Source: Bog-756 sp963830165 (GTDB lineage Bacteria; Actinomycetota; Acidimicrobiia; Acidimicrobiales; RAAP-2). From it: 64,000 bases of DNA. Both the position numbers and the translations under genes were made by a program. Shown piece after piece: positions 6,932 through 14,938 of the stretch. The DNA is taken from the NCBI GenBank assembly GCA_963830165.1, contig CAWHKZ010000005.1, forward strand, positions 248,001 to 312,000. The letters are read 5' to 3'. Under the pieces are notes generated by a model. The model had not been told where the DNA came from. It saw only the letters and a list, made by a program, of their open reading frames with translations, and made no database searches. The stretch's first letter is position 1. Every line of letters starts with the position of its first letter.

Positions 6932-9909
6932 CGCATCTGCTCCCAGTCGGAGCCGTGTCGCCGGAATCGCACGGTCCCGGCTCCGGCGGCCCGCGCCGTT
7001 CCGCCCACCAGCAGCGCGATCGGCCGGTCGGTGGTCACCCACAGCTGGTCGTGCTCCTTGCGCAGGCGGACCGCCGCCCCCCGGAACCGGACCCGGACCT
7101 CCATCGCGGACCAGGCCGGTGGTAGCAGCGGGTCTACCTGCAGCGTTCCGGCCCGGGCGCGCAGTCCCGCGAACCCGAAGGCCAGCGCCTGCCACAGTCC
7201 GCCCATGGTGGCCAGGTGGAGGCCGACCGAACTCGAACCGGTCAGGTCCTCGAGATCGAGGAACGCCGCGGTCCGCAGTGCGTCGAGGGCCGGCCCGAAG
7301 TCGCGCACGCGGGCCAGCAGCGACGCGTAGACCGCCGGTGAGAGCGAGCTGCCGTGCGCGGTGCGTCGCTCGTAGTGGCGCAGGTTCGGTTCGAGGCTGC
7401 CGGGCACGACCTCGTCGGGCACGAGATGGTGGAGCATCAGCACGTCGGCCTGCTTGATCACCTGGGCGCCGTGGGTACGGGCCGCGCCGAGGAGGAGGTC
7501 GGCGGCGATGGGCCGCCGCGGCGCCACCTCGGCGATGATCAGCGGCTCGAGGCGGTGGAAGCCGGCGAACTGCTCGTAGATGCCGGTGTCGCCGTCGTAG
7601 CCGTCGTAGAGGCCGTCAGCCAGATCCCGCCACCGGCCCAGCTCCGCCTCGGCCACCCCGTCGGGCTCCCTCTCCAGCAGGTCGGCCGCCCGGCGCAGGT
7701 TCCACCGGGCGAGCACATTGGTGCAGGCGTTGTCGTCGACCGGCTCGTGGTACTCGTCGGGGCCGATCACCCCGTAGATGTGGCCGGTGCCGTCGGCGTC
7801 GACCCGGATCCGGGATGCCCAGTACCGCGCCGTCTCGACCAGCAGGCTGCGGAACGGACCGCGCTCGAACGCCTGGTCTCCCGACCACTCGACGTAGGTG
7901 CTGGCGGCCAGCGGCACCTGGGCGACGATGTGCTCCTCCAGCTGACCCGTCCGGATGGGCACGACGGCCCCGGTCCGGTCGCGGGCGCTGGTCGGGGTCA
8001 CGTCCTCACCGGTGTGGGCCGACTCCCAGGGGAAGCGGGCGCCCTCGCGGCCGAGGTTCCGGGCGGCAGCCACGGCCGCGGGGAGCCGGCGCACCCGGTA
8101 CTCGAGCATGGCCCGGGCCGACGCCGGGTGCGTGGCGGCCAGGAAGGGCAGCACGAAGGCGTCGGCATCCCAGAACACGTGGCCGCTGTAGCCGGTGCCG
8201 GTCAGGCCGCGGGCGCCGACGGCCGCCTCGCCGGCGTCGGCGGCGGAGCCCATCACGTGGAACAGCGAGAAGCGGATCGCGCGCTGCAGCCCCTCGTCGC
8301 CCTCGACGACGATGTCGGCGTCCTCCCACCGGCGGGCCCATGCCCTGCGGTGCGACGCCAGCAGTCGATCGAAGCCGGTGCCGGCCGCCACGGACGCGGC
8401 AGCGACGACCTCGCCCGGGGGCGGTGGCGCGTCGGTCCCGGTGCGCAGGGCGACGACCCGGTCGACCACGGCGCGGCGTGGCGCGGCCGGCCCGGCCTCC
8501 CCGGCGACCACCACGCGGGTCTGCACCCCGGCAGCGGCGATCCCCCCCGTCGTACCCGTCACCCGGACCCAGCGCCGGCCCGAAATCGAGCCCGACTCGA
8601 CGGCTCCCCCGTCGGACGGGGGACGGACCGGCGGCCCGGTACGGTGGCCACCGGGGACCGAGGCCCGGACCACTGCGGTCGTCGGTCGGTCGAGGGACAG
8701 GAAGCGGACGCTCTCGACAGCCGAGCCGTCCGAACCGCTGCGCTCGTGGAGCACGCCGGTCCGCAGGTCGAGGACCCGGCTGACGGGCGCGGCCGGCTCG
8801 GCTGTCCCGAGGGCGAAGGGCACCGGCCCGGGCAGCAGGTGGGTCGTGGACCCGGTCCCGTCGTACACGGCGTTCGCCACCGTCCATACGCGGTCCCCAG
8901 GTTCGCCGGCCAGAGGCGGCCCACCCGTACCGACCCGCCCGTCGGCCAGTCCGAACAGCGCGTCGCGGGCCGCCGACGGGTGCCCGTCGTCGTCGCAGGT
9001 CTCGACAGCCCACCCCGGTGTCGCGGTCCGGGCCGGCAGAGCGCGCGACCGCCGCAGCCCCAGCTGATGGGCGAGCACCTGTCGCATCCGCTCCCGCCCG
9101 CCCCCGAGCGTCAGGATGCCGGGCCGCGCCCGACTGCCGGTCCCCTCGAACAGGACGAAGGTCCCCTCGCGGACGTCGGGCTCGACCACCGGCGCGGCGC
9201 GGTGCGGCAGCCCGGTGGTGCCGTCGAGGAGTACGAGCAGGGACCTCGGATCGATACCACGGCCCCAGAGGTCGGACGCCACGTCGAGGGCCACGTCCCC
9301 GGAGTCGGCCACGGCGAGCACCAACCGCCGATGGTCGACGGCCACACGGACGTCGACCACTCCGGCGGTCCCGGCCGCCTCCGTGGCCAGCTCGGTCAAC
9401 CCGACGATCCCGTTCAGGCCGTGGTCGAGGAGCAGTCGCTCGAGTCCGGCCCGCGAGTCGGGAAGGCCGTCGGCGCCGAGCTCCACGGACACGGCGGACC
9501 TCGGACGGTCCACCGGGACCGCCCGGGGACGGAGGCCGTACCGGCCGAGGCGCTCGACCAGAGCGTCGGCAGCCACGTGCAGTGCCGGAAGGTCCCTGCT
9601 ATCCGGGGCGCGGGCCAGGACGTGCAGCCCGTCGGGGCCGAGCTCGGCCCGACCCGACCCGTCGCTGTCGGCCAGCAGCACGGGATCGACCCCGTCGGGC
9701 AGTGTTCCGAACCGCTCGGCCAGGGACCCGACGGGCAGCGGGGCGATCCACGCCACCGAGACGCCGGCACCGGCGAGGTCGACGAGCAGCCGCGCCGTGC
9801 GCAGGGCCAGCGACGGACGGCCACTCCACAGCAGGATCCCCTCGAACCGCCGATCGAGCCCGGTCGGCAGGTCGTCCGGGCCGACGGGAGCTGAGCGCGC
9901 CGGGGTCAC
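6928..9909 (-). CDS. Glycoside hydrolase family 65 phosphorylase (trehalose/maltose/kojibiose phosphorylase type)
   Basis: The 993-residue protein carries the GH65 (alpha/alpha)6 catalytic core from about residue 540. The FWDADAFVLPFL segment is near residue 585, and GPDEYHE, with the probable general-acid Glu near 719, is conserved. The KQADVLMLHHL and SSLSPAVYASLLARV segments also match the family. The enzyme phosphorolyses or hydrolyses an alpha-linked disaccharide, giving glucose plus beta-glucose-1-phosphate if it is a phosphorylase; the partner beta-phosphoglucomutase-like gene next to it supports the phosphorylase reading. The first ~270 residues look like a degenerate HAD or trehalose-phosphatase-like module (LLWSGRPSLALR where a DxD motif would be expected). 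Both ends overlap neighbours by 4 bases. The exact sugar cannot be read from the sequence. Confidence 0.85.
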   Translation of the reverse strand: MTPARSAPVGPDDLPTGLDRRFEGILLWSGRPSLALRTARLLVDLAGAGVSVAWIAPLPVGSLAERFGTLPDGVDPVLLADSDGSGRAELGPDGLHVLARAPDSRDLPALHVAADALVERLGRYGLRPRAVPVDRPRSAVSVELGADGLPDSRAGLERLLLDHGLNGIVGLTELATEAAGTAGVVDVRVAVDHRRLVLAVADSGDVALDVASDLWGRGIDPRSLLVLLDGTTGLPHRAAPVVEPDVREGTFVLFEGTGSRARPGILTLGGGRERMRQVLAHQLGLRRSRALPARTATPGWAVETCDDDGHPSAARDALFGLADGRVGTGGPPLAGEPGDRVWTVANAVYDGTGSTTHLLPGPVPFALGTAEPAAPVSRVLDLRTGVLHERSGSDGSAVESVRFLSLDRPTTAVVRASVPGGHRTGPPVRPPSDGGAVESGSISGRRWVRVTGTTGGIAAAGVQTRVVVAGEAGPAAPRRAVVDRVVALRTGTDAPPPPGEVVAAASVAAGTGFDRLLASHRRAWARRWEDADIVVEGDEGLQRAIRFSLFHVMGSAADAGEAAVGARGLTGTGYSGHVFWDADAFVLPFLAATHPASARAMLEYRVRRLPAAVAAARNLGREGARFPWESAHTGEDVTPTSARDRTGAVVPIRTGQLEEHIVAQVPLAASTYVEWSGDQAFERGPFRSLLVETARYWASRIRVDADGTGHIYGVIGPDEYHEPVDDNACTNVLARWNLRRAADLLEREPDGVAEAELGRWRDLADGLYDGYDGDTGIYEQFAGFHRLEPLIIAEVAPRRPIAADLLLGAARTHGAQVIKQADVLMLHHLVPDEVVPGSLEPNLRHYERRTAHGSSLSPAVYASLLARVRDFGPALDALRTAAFLDLEDLTGSSSVGLHLATMGGLWQALAFGFAGLRARAGTLQVDPLLPPAWSAMEVRVRFRGAAVRLRKEHDQLWVTTDRPIALLVGGTARAAGAGTVRFRRHGSDWEQMR

Positions 9910-10655
9910 GACAGGAACTCGTCCAGATCGCGCACCACGACGTCGGCTCCGTGGGCGGCCAGCGTGTCGGCCCGGCCCCGGCGATCGACCCCGACCACCA
10001 TGCCGAACCCACCCGCCCGGCCCGCCTCGACGCCGACCAGGGCGTCCTCGACCACCACGGCCCGCGCCGGTGGGACCCCGAGCACCCGGGCCGCCTCGCG
10101 GTAGGTGTCGGGTGCGGGCTTGCCCGCCAGGTGGCGGTCGCGGGCCACCTGGCCGTCGACGCAGGCATCGAACAGGTCGGTGATGCCCGCGGCGGCCAGC
10201 ACGGCCCGCGTGTTCTCGCTGGCCGACACCACCGCGGTCAGCACCTCCCGGGCGCGGAGCACCTCGATGAGGGCGACGGTGCCACCGAAGACCTCGATGC
10301 CCTCCCTGGTCAGGAGGCGGTGCACGAGTTCGTTCTTGCCGTCGGCGATGCCGAGAACGGTGCCGGCCGACGGCGGGTCCCCGGGTCGGCCCTCGTCGGG
10401 ATGGATCCCCCGCGAGTCGAGGAAGGACCGCACGCCGTCACTTCGGGGCCGGCCGTCGACGAAGCGGAGGTACTCGCCCACGGGATCGAAGGGCGCCTGG
10501 GGCACCCCGGTGCGGTCCGCCTCGTCGACGAGGAACGGGTCGAAGGCCGCCTTCCATGCGGCGGCGTGGACCCGGGCCGTGTCGGTCACCACGCCGTCGA
10601 GGTCGAAGAGCCAGGCGTCGTACGCGTTCAGGTCGACGGCATCCGGCGGGATCAC
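9906..10655 (-). CDS. Beta-phosphoglucomutase-like HAD hydrolase
   Basis: The 249-residue protein is a haloacid-dehalogenase superfamily member with motif I FDLDGVVTDT at residues 17-26, where D18 and D20 are the nucleophile and acid/base. There is a helical cap (residues ~30-120), motif II in VVSASE, and KPAPDTYREAARVLGV followed by VVEDALVGVEAG as motifs III and IV. Beta-phosphoglucomutases turn beta-glucose-1-phosphate into glucose-6-phosphate, which is the product expected from the GH65 phosphorylase encoded directly downstream. It overlaps both neighbours by 4 bases, so the two enzymes are probably made together. Confidence 0.87.
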   Translation of the reverse strand: MIPPDAVDLNAYDAWLFDLDGVVTDTARVHAAAWKAAFDPFLVDEADRTGVPQAPFDPVGEYLRFVDGRPRSDGVRSFLDSRGIHPDEGRPGDPPSAGTVLGIADGKNELVHRLLTREGIEVFGGTVALIEVLRAREVLTAVVSASENTRAVLAAAGITDLFDACVDGQVARDRHLAGKPAPDTYREAARVLGVPPARAVVVEDALVGVEAGRAGGFGMVVGVDRRGRADTLAAHGADVVVRDLDEFLS

Positions 10656-11086
10656 GCCGCCCCGGGGTCCACCGGCGGGCGCAGGCGTCGGCCCGTCACC
10701 ACGTCACCCCGGATGTAGACCAGATGCTCCCCGGGTTCGGCCACCCGTGGATGGGGCAGGGCACCGGCGGCGGCCGGCTCGAGGCGTCCGCCGACGAGCC
10801 CCCGCACCAGGATGCTCCAGCGACCCTCCGGCCCCGGAGGGTCGTTCGACCCGGCGTTGTCCACCTGGAAGGCCACCAGCGAACCGTCGATCTGCTCGAA
10901 GATGTGGTCACCGATCCGCACGACGACACCGGAGCCGTCCGTGGTGTAGTCGACGGGCAGCACGAGTGGCGCACCGTCCTTTGCGATTCCGAGATGGCCG
11001 TGGAGGCCCGCCTTGGCCCCGACCGCCAGCAGTCGCCGGCATTCGCCCAGCGACAGCACCTCGGAGCCGCGATCGTCGATCCACAT
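10652..11086 (-). CDS. PNPOx-like flavin-binding split-barrel protein
   Basis: The 144-residue protein fits the pyridoxamine-phosphate-oxidase-like split barrel: an ECRRLLAVGAKAGLHGHLGI opening, APLVLPVDYTTDGSGVVVRI and GRWSILVRGLVGGRL as core strands. These small proteins bind FMN or F420 (deazaflavin) and act as reductases or oxygen-related stress proteins; relatives occur in the mycobacterial DosR regulon. It is the first gene of the operon and overlaps the HAD gene by 4 bases. A DosR-like box lies about 34 bases upstream of the ATG. The cofactor cannot be told from sequence alone. Confidence 0.8.
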   Translation of the reverse strand: MWIDDRGSEVLSLGECRRLLAVGAKAGLHGHLGIAKDGAPLVLPVDYTTDGSGVVVRIGDHIFEQIDGSLVAFQVDNAGSNDPPGPEGRWSILVRGLVGGRLEPAAAGALPHPRVAEPGEHLVYIRGDVVTGRRLRPPVDPGAA

Positions 11087-11119
11087 GCCTGCATTGTCCG
11101 GCCCGATCGGTGGCCCGCC

Positions 11120-11135
11120 CAGAGCCGAAGGTCAC
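11120..11135 (-). promoter_or_regulatory. DosR-like box before the PNPOx-HAD-GH65-Usp operon
   Basis: Read on the minus strand the sequence is GTGACCTTCGGCTCTG, matching the box at 12755 at 13 of 16 positions. It lies 34 bases upstream of the first start codon of the four-gene operon, a usual place for an activator site or a core-promoter overlap. The match is seen directly; the regulator is inferred. Confidence 0.45.
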
Positions 11136-11198
11136 CGCTGACGCGGTAGCCCGTGCGCCACCGGTCGGTGTCGCGACCGCCGGCCCGAGACGACGACC

Positions 11199-11228
11199 GG
11201 CCGCGGGACCCCTCGGGGTCCCCCGGCC
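11199..11228 (-). terminator. Hairpin terminator after the pentapeptide repeat gene
   Basis: Arms GGCCGCGGGACCCC (11199-11212) and GGGGTCCCCCGGCC (11215-11228) pair at 13 of 14 positions around a 2-base centre. The hairpin lies 42-71 bases past the stop of the minus-strand pentapeptide gene. There is no U-tract, as is common in GC-rich actinobacteria. Confidence 0.55.
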
Positions 11229-11269
11229 GGCTGCTCGTCCTCGGGCGGTTGCGGCCCCCGTGCGTCGGG

Positions 11270-12505
11270 TCAGATGCCGTACCCGATGCAGGTGCCGCCG
11301 TCGCCGTCGCTGTTGGAGCCGTCGGGGCACGTCGTGTCCGACCAGGTGACGCCGGTCAGGTCGGCTCCGGCGAAGTTGGCGCCCGCGAGGTCGGCCCCGG
11401 TCAGGTCCTCACCTGTCAGGTCGGAACCGGCGAAGTCGGCGAACTGCAGGTTGGCGTCCTCCAAGCTGGTCACCGCGGCCAGCTCCGCGCCGGTCACGGT
11501 GGCGCCCTCCAGGTCGGCGCCGGTCAGATCCGCGGCCGGGAAGGTCGCCCCGGCCAGGTCGGTACCCCAGCTGAGGCTGGCGTCCGGTCCGACCAGGTAA
11601 CCCCCGGCCAGGCCCCAGCCCGTGGGCAGCGACGCCGGGATCCCGGTCACGCCCCCCGAGCTCACGGAGGAGAGATCGGCCCCGGCCAGCCTGGCGCCCT
11701 GCAGATCCGTTCCCGAGAGGTCGGCGAACTCCAGATCCGCGGTCGAGAAACTGGTGACCGCCCCGAGCGCGTCGCCGGTCAGGTTCGCTCCCTCGAGGTT
11801 GGCCCCGGTCAGGTCGGCCGCCGGAAAGGTGATCCCCGAGAGGTCGGCCCAATCCAGGCTGACGCCGGGCCCGAAGAGGTAGCCGCCACCCACGGCCCAG
11901 CCGGCCGGCAGCGCCGCCGGTGTCCCCGAGACGCCACCCGAACCGATGTACTGCAGGTCGGCGCCGGTCAGGTTCGCTCCGGTCAGCGTGGTCTCCGACA
12001 GGTTGGTGCCTTCGAGGTCGGCGTACTGCAGGTCGGCGCCCGTCAGGTCGGTACCCGACAGACTGGTGAAGGCGAAGTTGCACTCCTGCAGGTTGGCCCA
12101 GGGCCCGACATAGGAGCAGTTCTGCGCGGCCCCCGGGATGCCCGCGACGTATCCCGCGGTCCCGTCACCGGATCCATTGATCGCCCTGATCTTGAACGTG
12201 TCCGGCCTGCCGTTGATGAGCCCGGTGGCGATGCACGAGGTGGGGCCGGTCATGCTGCACGTCGGGTGCTCGTGCACCCCGCGTGCCGATACCGCGTACC
12301 CCGAGATCGGGGACGTCCCCGGAGAGGTTGGGGCCGACCACGACACGATCAGGGCAGTGTCCGCCGAGACGACCGTCATCGCGGTCGGGGCTCCCGGCTT
12401 CTTCATCACGTGGGCCGGAGCCGCACCGGCCACGGCCGGTGCCATCCCGACCAGAGCAGTAATTACGAGCGCGCACAGCGCGCCACCCAAGAGGTCCCGT
12501 CGCAT
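11270..12505 (-). CDS. Secreted FN3 plus pentapeptide-repeat protein
   Basis: The 411-residue product starts with a signal peptide (MRRDLLGGALCALVITALVG, cleavage near residue 28). Residues ~35-125 form a fibronectin type III domain (ALIVSWSAPTSPGTSPISGY). The rest holds pentapeptide repeats of the A(D/N)LxG type (LTGADLQYADLEGTNLSE and similar) in three blocks, which fold as right-handed quadrilateral beta-helices. The blocks are separated by two related inserts with a GWxxGGGYLxGP motif. Pentapeptide proteins can bind or mimic other molecules; an extracellular form with FN3 is most likely structural or adhesive. A GCGGAAGG site precedes the ATG and a sigma-70-type promoter lies upstream. 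Confidence 0.8.
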   Translation of the reverse strand: MRRDLLGGALCALVITALVGMAPAVAGAAPAHVMKKPGAPTAMTVVSADTALIVSWSAPTSPGTSPISGYAVSARGVHEHPTCSMTGPTSCIATGLINGRPDTFKIRAINGSGDGTAGYVAGIPGAAQNCSYVGPWANLQECNFAFTSLSGTDLTGADLQYADLEGTNLSETTLTGANLTGADLQYIGSGGVSGTPAALPAGWAVGGGYLFGPGVSLDWADLSGITFPAADLTGANLEGANLTGDALGAVTSFSTADLEFADLSGTDLQGARLAGADLSSVSSGGVTGIPASLPTGWGLAGGYLVGPDASLSWGTDLAGATFPAADLTGADLEGATVTGAELAAVTSLEDANLQFADFAGSDLTGEDLTGADLAGANFAGADLTGVTWSDTTCPDGSNSDGDGGTCIGYGI

Positions 12506-12556
12506 CGTCTTCCGCCTTCCGCCGTGAACCCGACCCGCCGCCGGGTTGCACCCCGC

Positions 12557-12585
12557 TGTCTACCCCAGCCCCACCACGCGGTCAA
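12557..12585 (-). promoter_or_regulatory. Sigma-70-type promoter of the pentapeptide gene
   Basis: On the minus strand TTGACC (-35) and TAGACA (-10) are 17 bases apart, ending 51 bases before the ATG at 12505. Sequence and spacing match the housekeeping consensus well. Confidence 0.55.
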
Positions 12586-12754
12586 GGGCGATGACGCTCC
12601 GTGATCCGTCGTCACCGCGATGGTGCCGGCCGGTCACCGGGCCGCGCTACGGGCACCGCCCGCGCAGGCGGGAGAGAGGGTCGGTGTGCGGCACCGGTGC
12701 CGGCCGCACACCGGGACCGCGGCGGTCCGGTCGGGCCGGGCCCGACGTAGGGAG

Positions 12755-12770
12755 CGGGACCTTCGGCCCT
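12755..12770. promoter_or_regulatory. DosR-like box upstream of the ABC exporter
   Basis: GGGACCTTCGGCCCTA is the best DosR-like match in the window (GGGAC core, GCCCT mirror half). It is 192 bases before the permease start codon and 250 bases from the divergent pentapeptide gene. The distance to either gene leaves its target uncertain. Confidence 0.5.
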
Positions 12771-12961
12771 ATCGACCTCACGGGACCGCGGGCATCCTTT
12801 CGGTAGCCCGCCGGACAGCGTTCCGACGCGGCGGAAGGAGCGCTGAGGATGCGACGAGGCAACGGTGCCGGCGAGGGGCGCGAGCACCCGCGTGGCATGC
12901 CACGACCCGTGACGCAGGAAGCTCCGTCGACGTCGCCCCCACGCCGTCCGAGGGGATCCAC

Positions 12962-14080
12962 ATGACCCTCGCGTCGCTCATCGTCACCAACCTGTGGGCC
13001 AAGAAGGCCCGTTCGATCGGGATCATCCTGGCCGTGGCCCTGGCCGTGATGACCGTCGTGGCCCTGGTGGCGGTCAGCAGCGGTCTCGAGGGCTCGGCCG
13101 CCCAGCTCATCACCATCGGGAAGTCCGACTTCACGGTGGCCCAGAAGGGGGTGTCGCAGATCCTCTACAGCAGCATCGACAACGGCCAGCTCCACTCCGT
13201 CCAGACCACCCCCGGCGTGGCCACCGCCGTCGGCGTCCTGCTCGAGACCCAGGACCTGAACGCCGACAACCCGCTGTTCATCGAGATCGGCATCCCGCCC
13301 GACGAACTGGCCAACTTCGGCGTCACCGTCGTCGCCGGCCGGCCGTTCACGGCCACCGCCGACCACGAGGTCATGCTCGGATGGCGGGCGGCCCAGAACT
13401 TCGGCGTGGGCGTGGGCGGGCGGTTCCAGGCCAACGGGACGTGGAACACTGTCGTCGGCATCTACTCGACCGGCATCTCCTACGGCGATCTCGGGGCCAT
13501 GTTCCCGCTCACCGCCCTCCAGACCTACAACAGGGTGCCCGGATCGGTCAGCCTGGTCTTCGTGAAGGTCGCCCCCGGCTACCCCGTCAGCCACGTGGTG
13601 ACGACCGTCAACACCGACTTCCCGGAGTTGACGACCATCCAGACCGCCGCCCAGTTCGGCCGGGCCGACCGCGACCTCGTCTTCCTGCAGGCGGCGGCCA
13701 CCGGCAGCACGGTCCTGGCCGTGCTCATCGGCGCCGTCATCGTGGGGAACACCATGCTGCTGTCGCTGTTCGAGCGGACGCGCGAGTTCGGGCTGCTCCG
13801 CGCCATCGGCTGGTCACGGAGCCGGGTGGTCGCCCTCGTCGTGTCGGAGGGCATCGTCCTGGCCCTGATCGGCTCGATCATCGGCGTCGGCCTGTCCTTC
13901 GCCGCCACCGCGCTGCTGCAGGCCCTGCCGGCCCTGCACGGCGTGCTCCAACCCAACTTCACCCAGGGCGCCTTCTGGCGCGGACTGCTGACGGGTCTCG
14001 GGATGGCGTTGATCGGCGCCCTCTACCCCGCGCTCCGGGCGGCCAATCTCGTCCCCCTTCGGGCCCTGAGCCATGAGTGA
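12962..14080 (+). CDS. MacB/FtsX-type ABC transporter permease
   Basis: The 372-residue protein has the MacB/FtsX plan: one N-terminal membrane segment (residues ~17-40), a large extracytoplasmic domain (~41-235), then three membrane segments (~245-365). The characteristic TREFGLLRAIGWSRSRV coupling loop and a C-terminal ALYPALRAANLVPLRAL are present. Such permeases do not carry substrates through a pore; they use ATP-driven movement to pull lipids, peptides or drugs across the envelope. The ATG at 12962 follows GAGGGGATCCAC; a longer frame upstream lacks family similarity. It overlaps the ATPase gene by 8 bases, so the two form one transporter. Confidence 0.88.
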   Translation: MTLASLIVTNLWAKKARSIGIILAVALAVMTVVALVAVSSGLEGSAAQLITIGKSDFTVAQKGVSQILYSSIDNGQLHSVQTTPGVATAVGVLLETQDLNADNPLFIEIGIPPDELANFGVTVVAGRPFTATADHEVMLGWRAAQNFGVGVGGRFQANGTWNTVVGIYSTGISYGDLGAMFPLTALQTYNRVPGSVSLVFVKVAPGYPVSHVVTTVNTDFPELTTIQTAAQFGRADRDLVFLQAAATGSTVLAVLIGAVIVGNTMLLSLFERTREFGLLRAIGWSRSRVVALVVSEGIVLALIGSIIGVGLSFAATALLQALPALHGVLQPNFTQGAFWRGLLTGLGMALIGALYPALRAANLVPLRALSHE

Positions 14081-14789
14081 CGCTCCGGGCGTCGACCGGC
14101 CCATCATCGAGGTCGCCGGCCTCGAGAAGGTCTACGACGACGGGATGGTCCACGCCCTGCGGGGCGTGGACCTCACGGTGGCGAAGGGCGACATGGTGGC
14201 CATCACCGGACCGTCGGGGTGCGGCAAGTCGACGCTCCTCCACCTGCTGGCCGCCCTCGACCAGCCGACCGCCGGGACGATCACGGTCGACGGCCTCGAC
14301 GTGGCCCACCTGCGCCACCCCGACGCGTACCGCCGCGAGAAGATCGGCCTCGTCTTCCAGCTCCACAACCTGCTGCCCCGCCTGTCGGCGCTCGGCAATG
14401 TGGAGATCGCCATGGCCGGCACCGGCCGCCACACCTCCGAGCGGTCGGCGCACGCACGCGAGCTGCTGGCCGACGTCCACCTCGACCACCTGGCCGACCG
14501 CCACCCGCCGCAGCTGTCCGGCGGCGAACGCCAGCGCGTCGCCATCGCCCGGGCGCTGGCCAACGACCCGCCGATCCTGTTGGCCGACGAGCCGACCGGC
14601 AGCCTCGACAGCGACGCGGTGCACACCGTGCTGGACCTCTTCACCGCCTTGCGACAGGAGAAGGGAGTCACCATCGTCCTGGTGACCCACGACGAGGCCG
14701 TGGCCGCGGTCGCCGACCGGGTGGTGGAGATGCTCGACGGGAAGGTCATGGCCGGCGCGCCGGCCGGCGGGAGGAACCACCTGCGCTGA
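14073..14789 (+). CDS. MacB/LolD-type ABC transporter ATP-binding protein
   Basis: The 238-residue ATPase has Walker A GPSGCGKST (near residue 50), a Q-loop in LVFQLHNLLPRLS, the ABC signature LSGGERQRVAIARAL, Walker B ILLADEP, a D-loop SLDS and the switch VTHD. Sequence and length match the MacB/LolD/FtsE group, which pairs with the FtsX-like permease encoded just upstream with an 8-base overlap. It powers the exporter from the cytoplasmic side. Confidence 0.93.
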   Translation: MSDAPGVDRPIIEVAGLEKVYDDGMVHALRGVDLTVAKGDMVAITGPSGCGKSTLLHLLAALDQPTAGTITVDGLDVAHLRHPDAYRREKIGLVFQLHNLLPRLSALGNVEIAMAGTGRHTSERSAHARELLADVHLDHLADRHPPQLSGGERQRVAIARALANDPPILLADEPTGSLDSDAVHTVLDLFTALRQEKGVTIVLVTHDEAVAAVADRVVEMLDGKVMAGAPAGGRNHLR

Positions 14790-14938
14790 CCGGCGGGCGG
14801 TCGGCCTCGCCGGGAGCGCACCCGTCCATCCGGGTTGTCGGACCGTGTGCTTGCCCCGGCGCCGGGTCCGTCTTACCGTGGTGGTCCATGGACGGACGGG
14901 TGTGAGGTGACCTTCGGACGTCGTAGGCGGTATCCGTC

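Larger units (their letters stand above)
12506..12961. other. Divergent intergenic stretch with a sigma-70 promoter and a DosR-like box
   Basis: These 456 bases separate the minus-strand pentapeptide gene from the plus-strand ABC exporter. They hold a housekeeping-type promoter for the former (12557-12585) and a DosR-like box (12755-12770). A GAAGGAG-ATG pair at about 12836-12852 opens only an out-of-frame reading frame with no family resemblance, so it is not called a gene. Nothing else is recognised. Confidence 0.4.

Noticed and set aside
7354..9894. A long plus-strand frame opposite the GH65 gene
   Set aside because: It is composed of Gly/His/Arg/Pro shadow sequence. The minus-strand frame has clear GH65 motifs.
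12850..12965. A small gene with a GAAGGAG site overlapping the ABC permease start
   Set aside because: Its frame does not stop at the permease start but runs on through the permease gene in a wrong frame, with no similarity to anything.
14905..14920. A fourth DosR-like box before the DHA2 exporter (GTGACCTTCGGACG)
   Set aside because: Only the left half matches; the mirror half GCCCT is missing.
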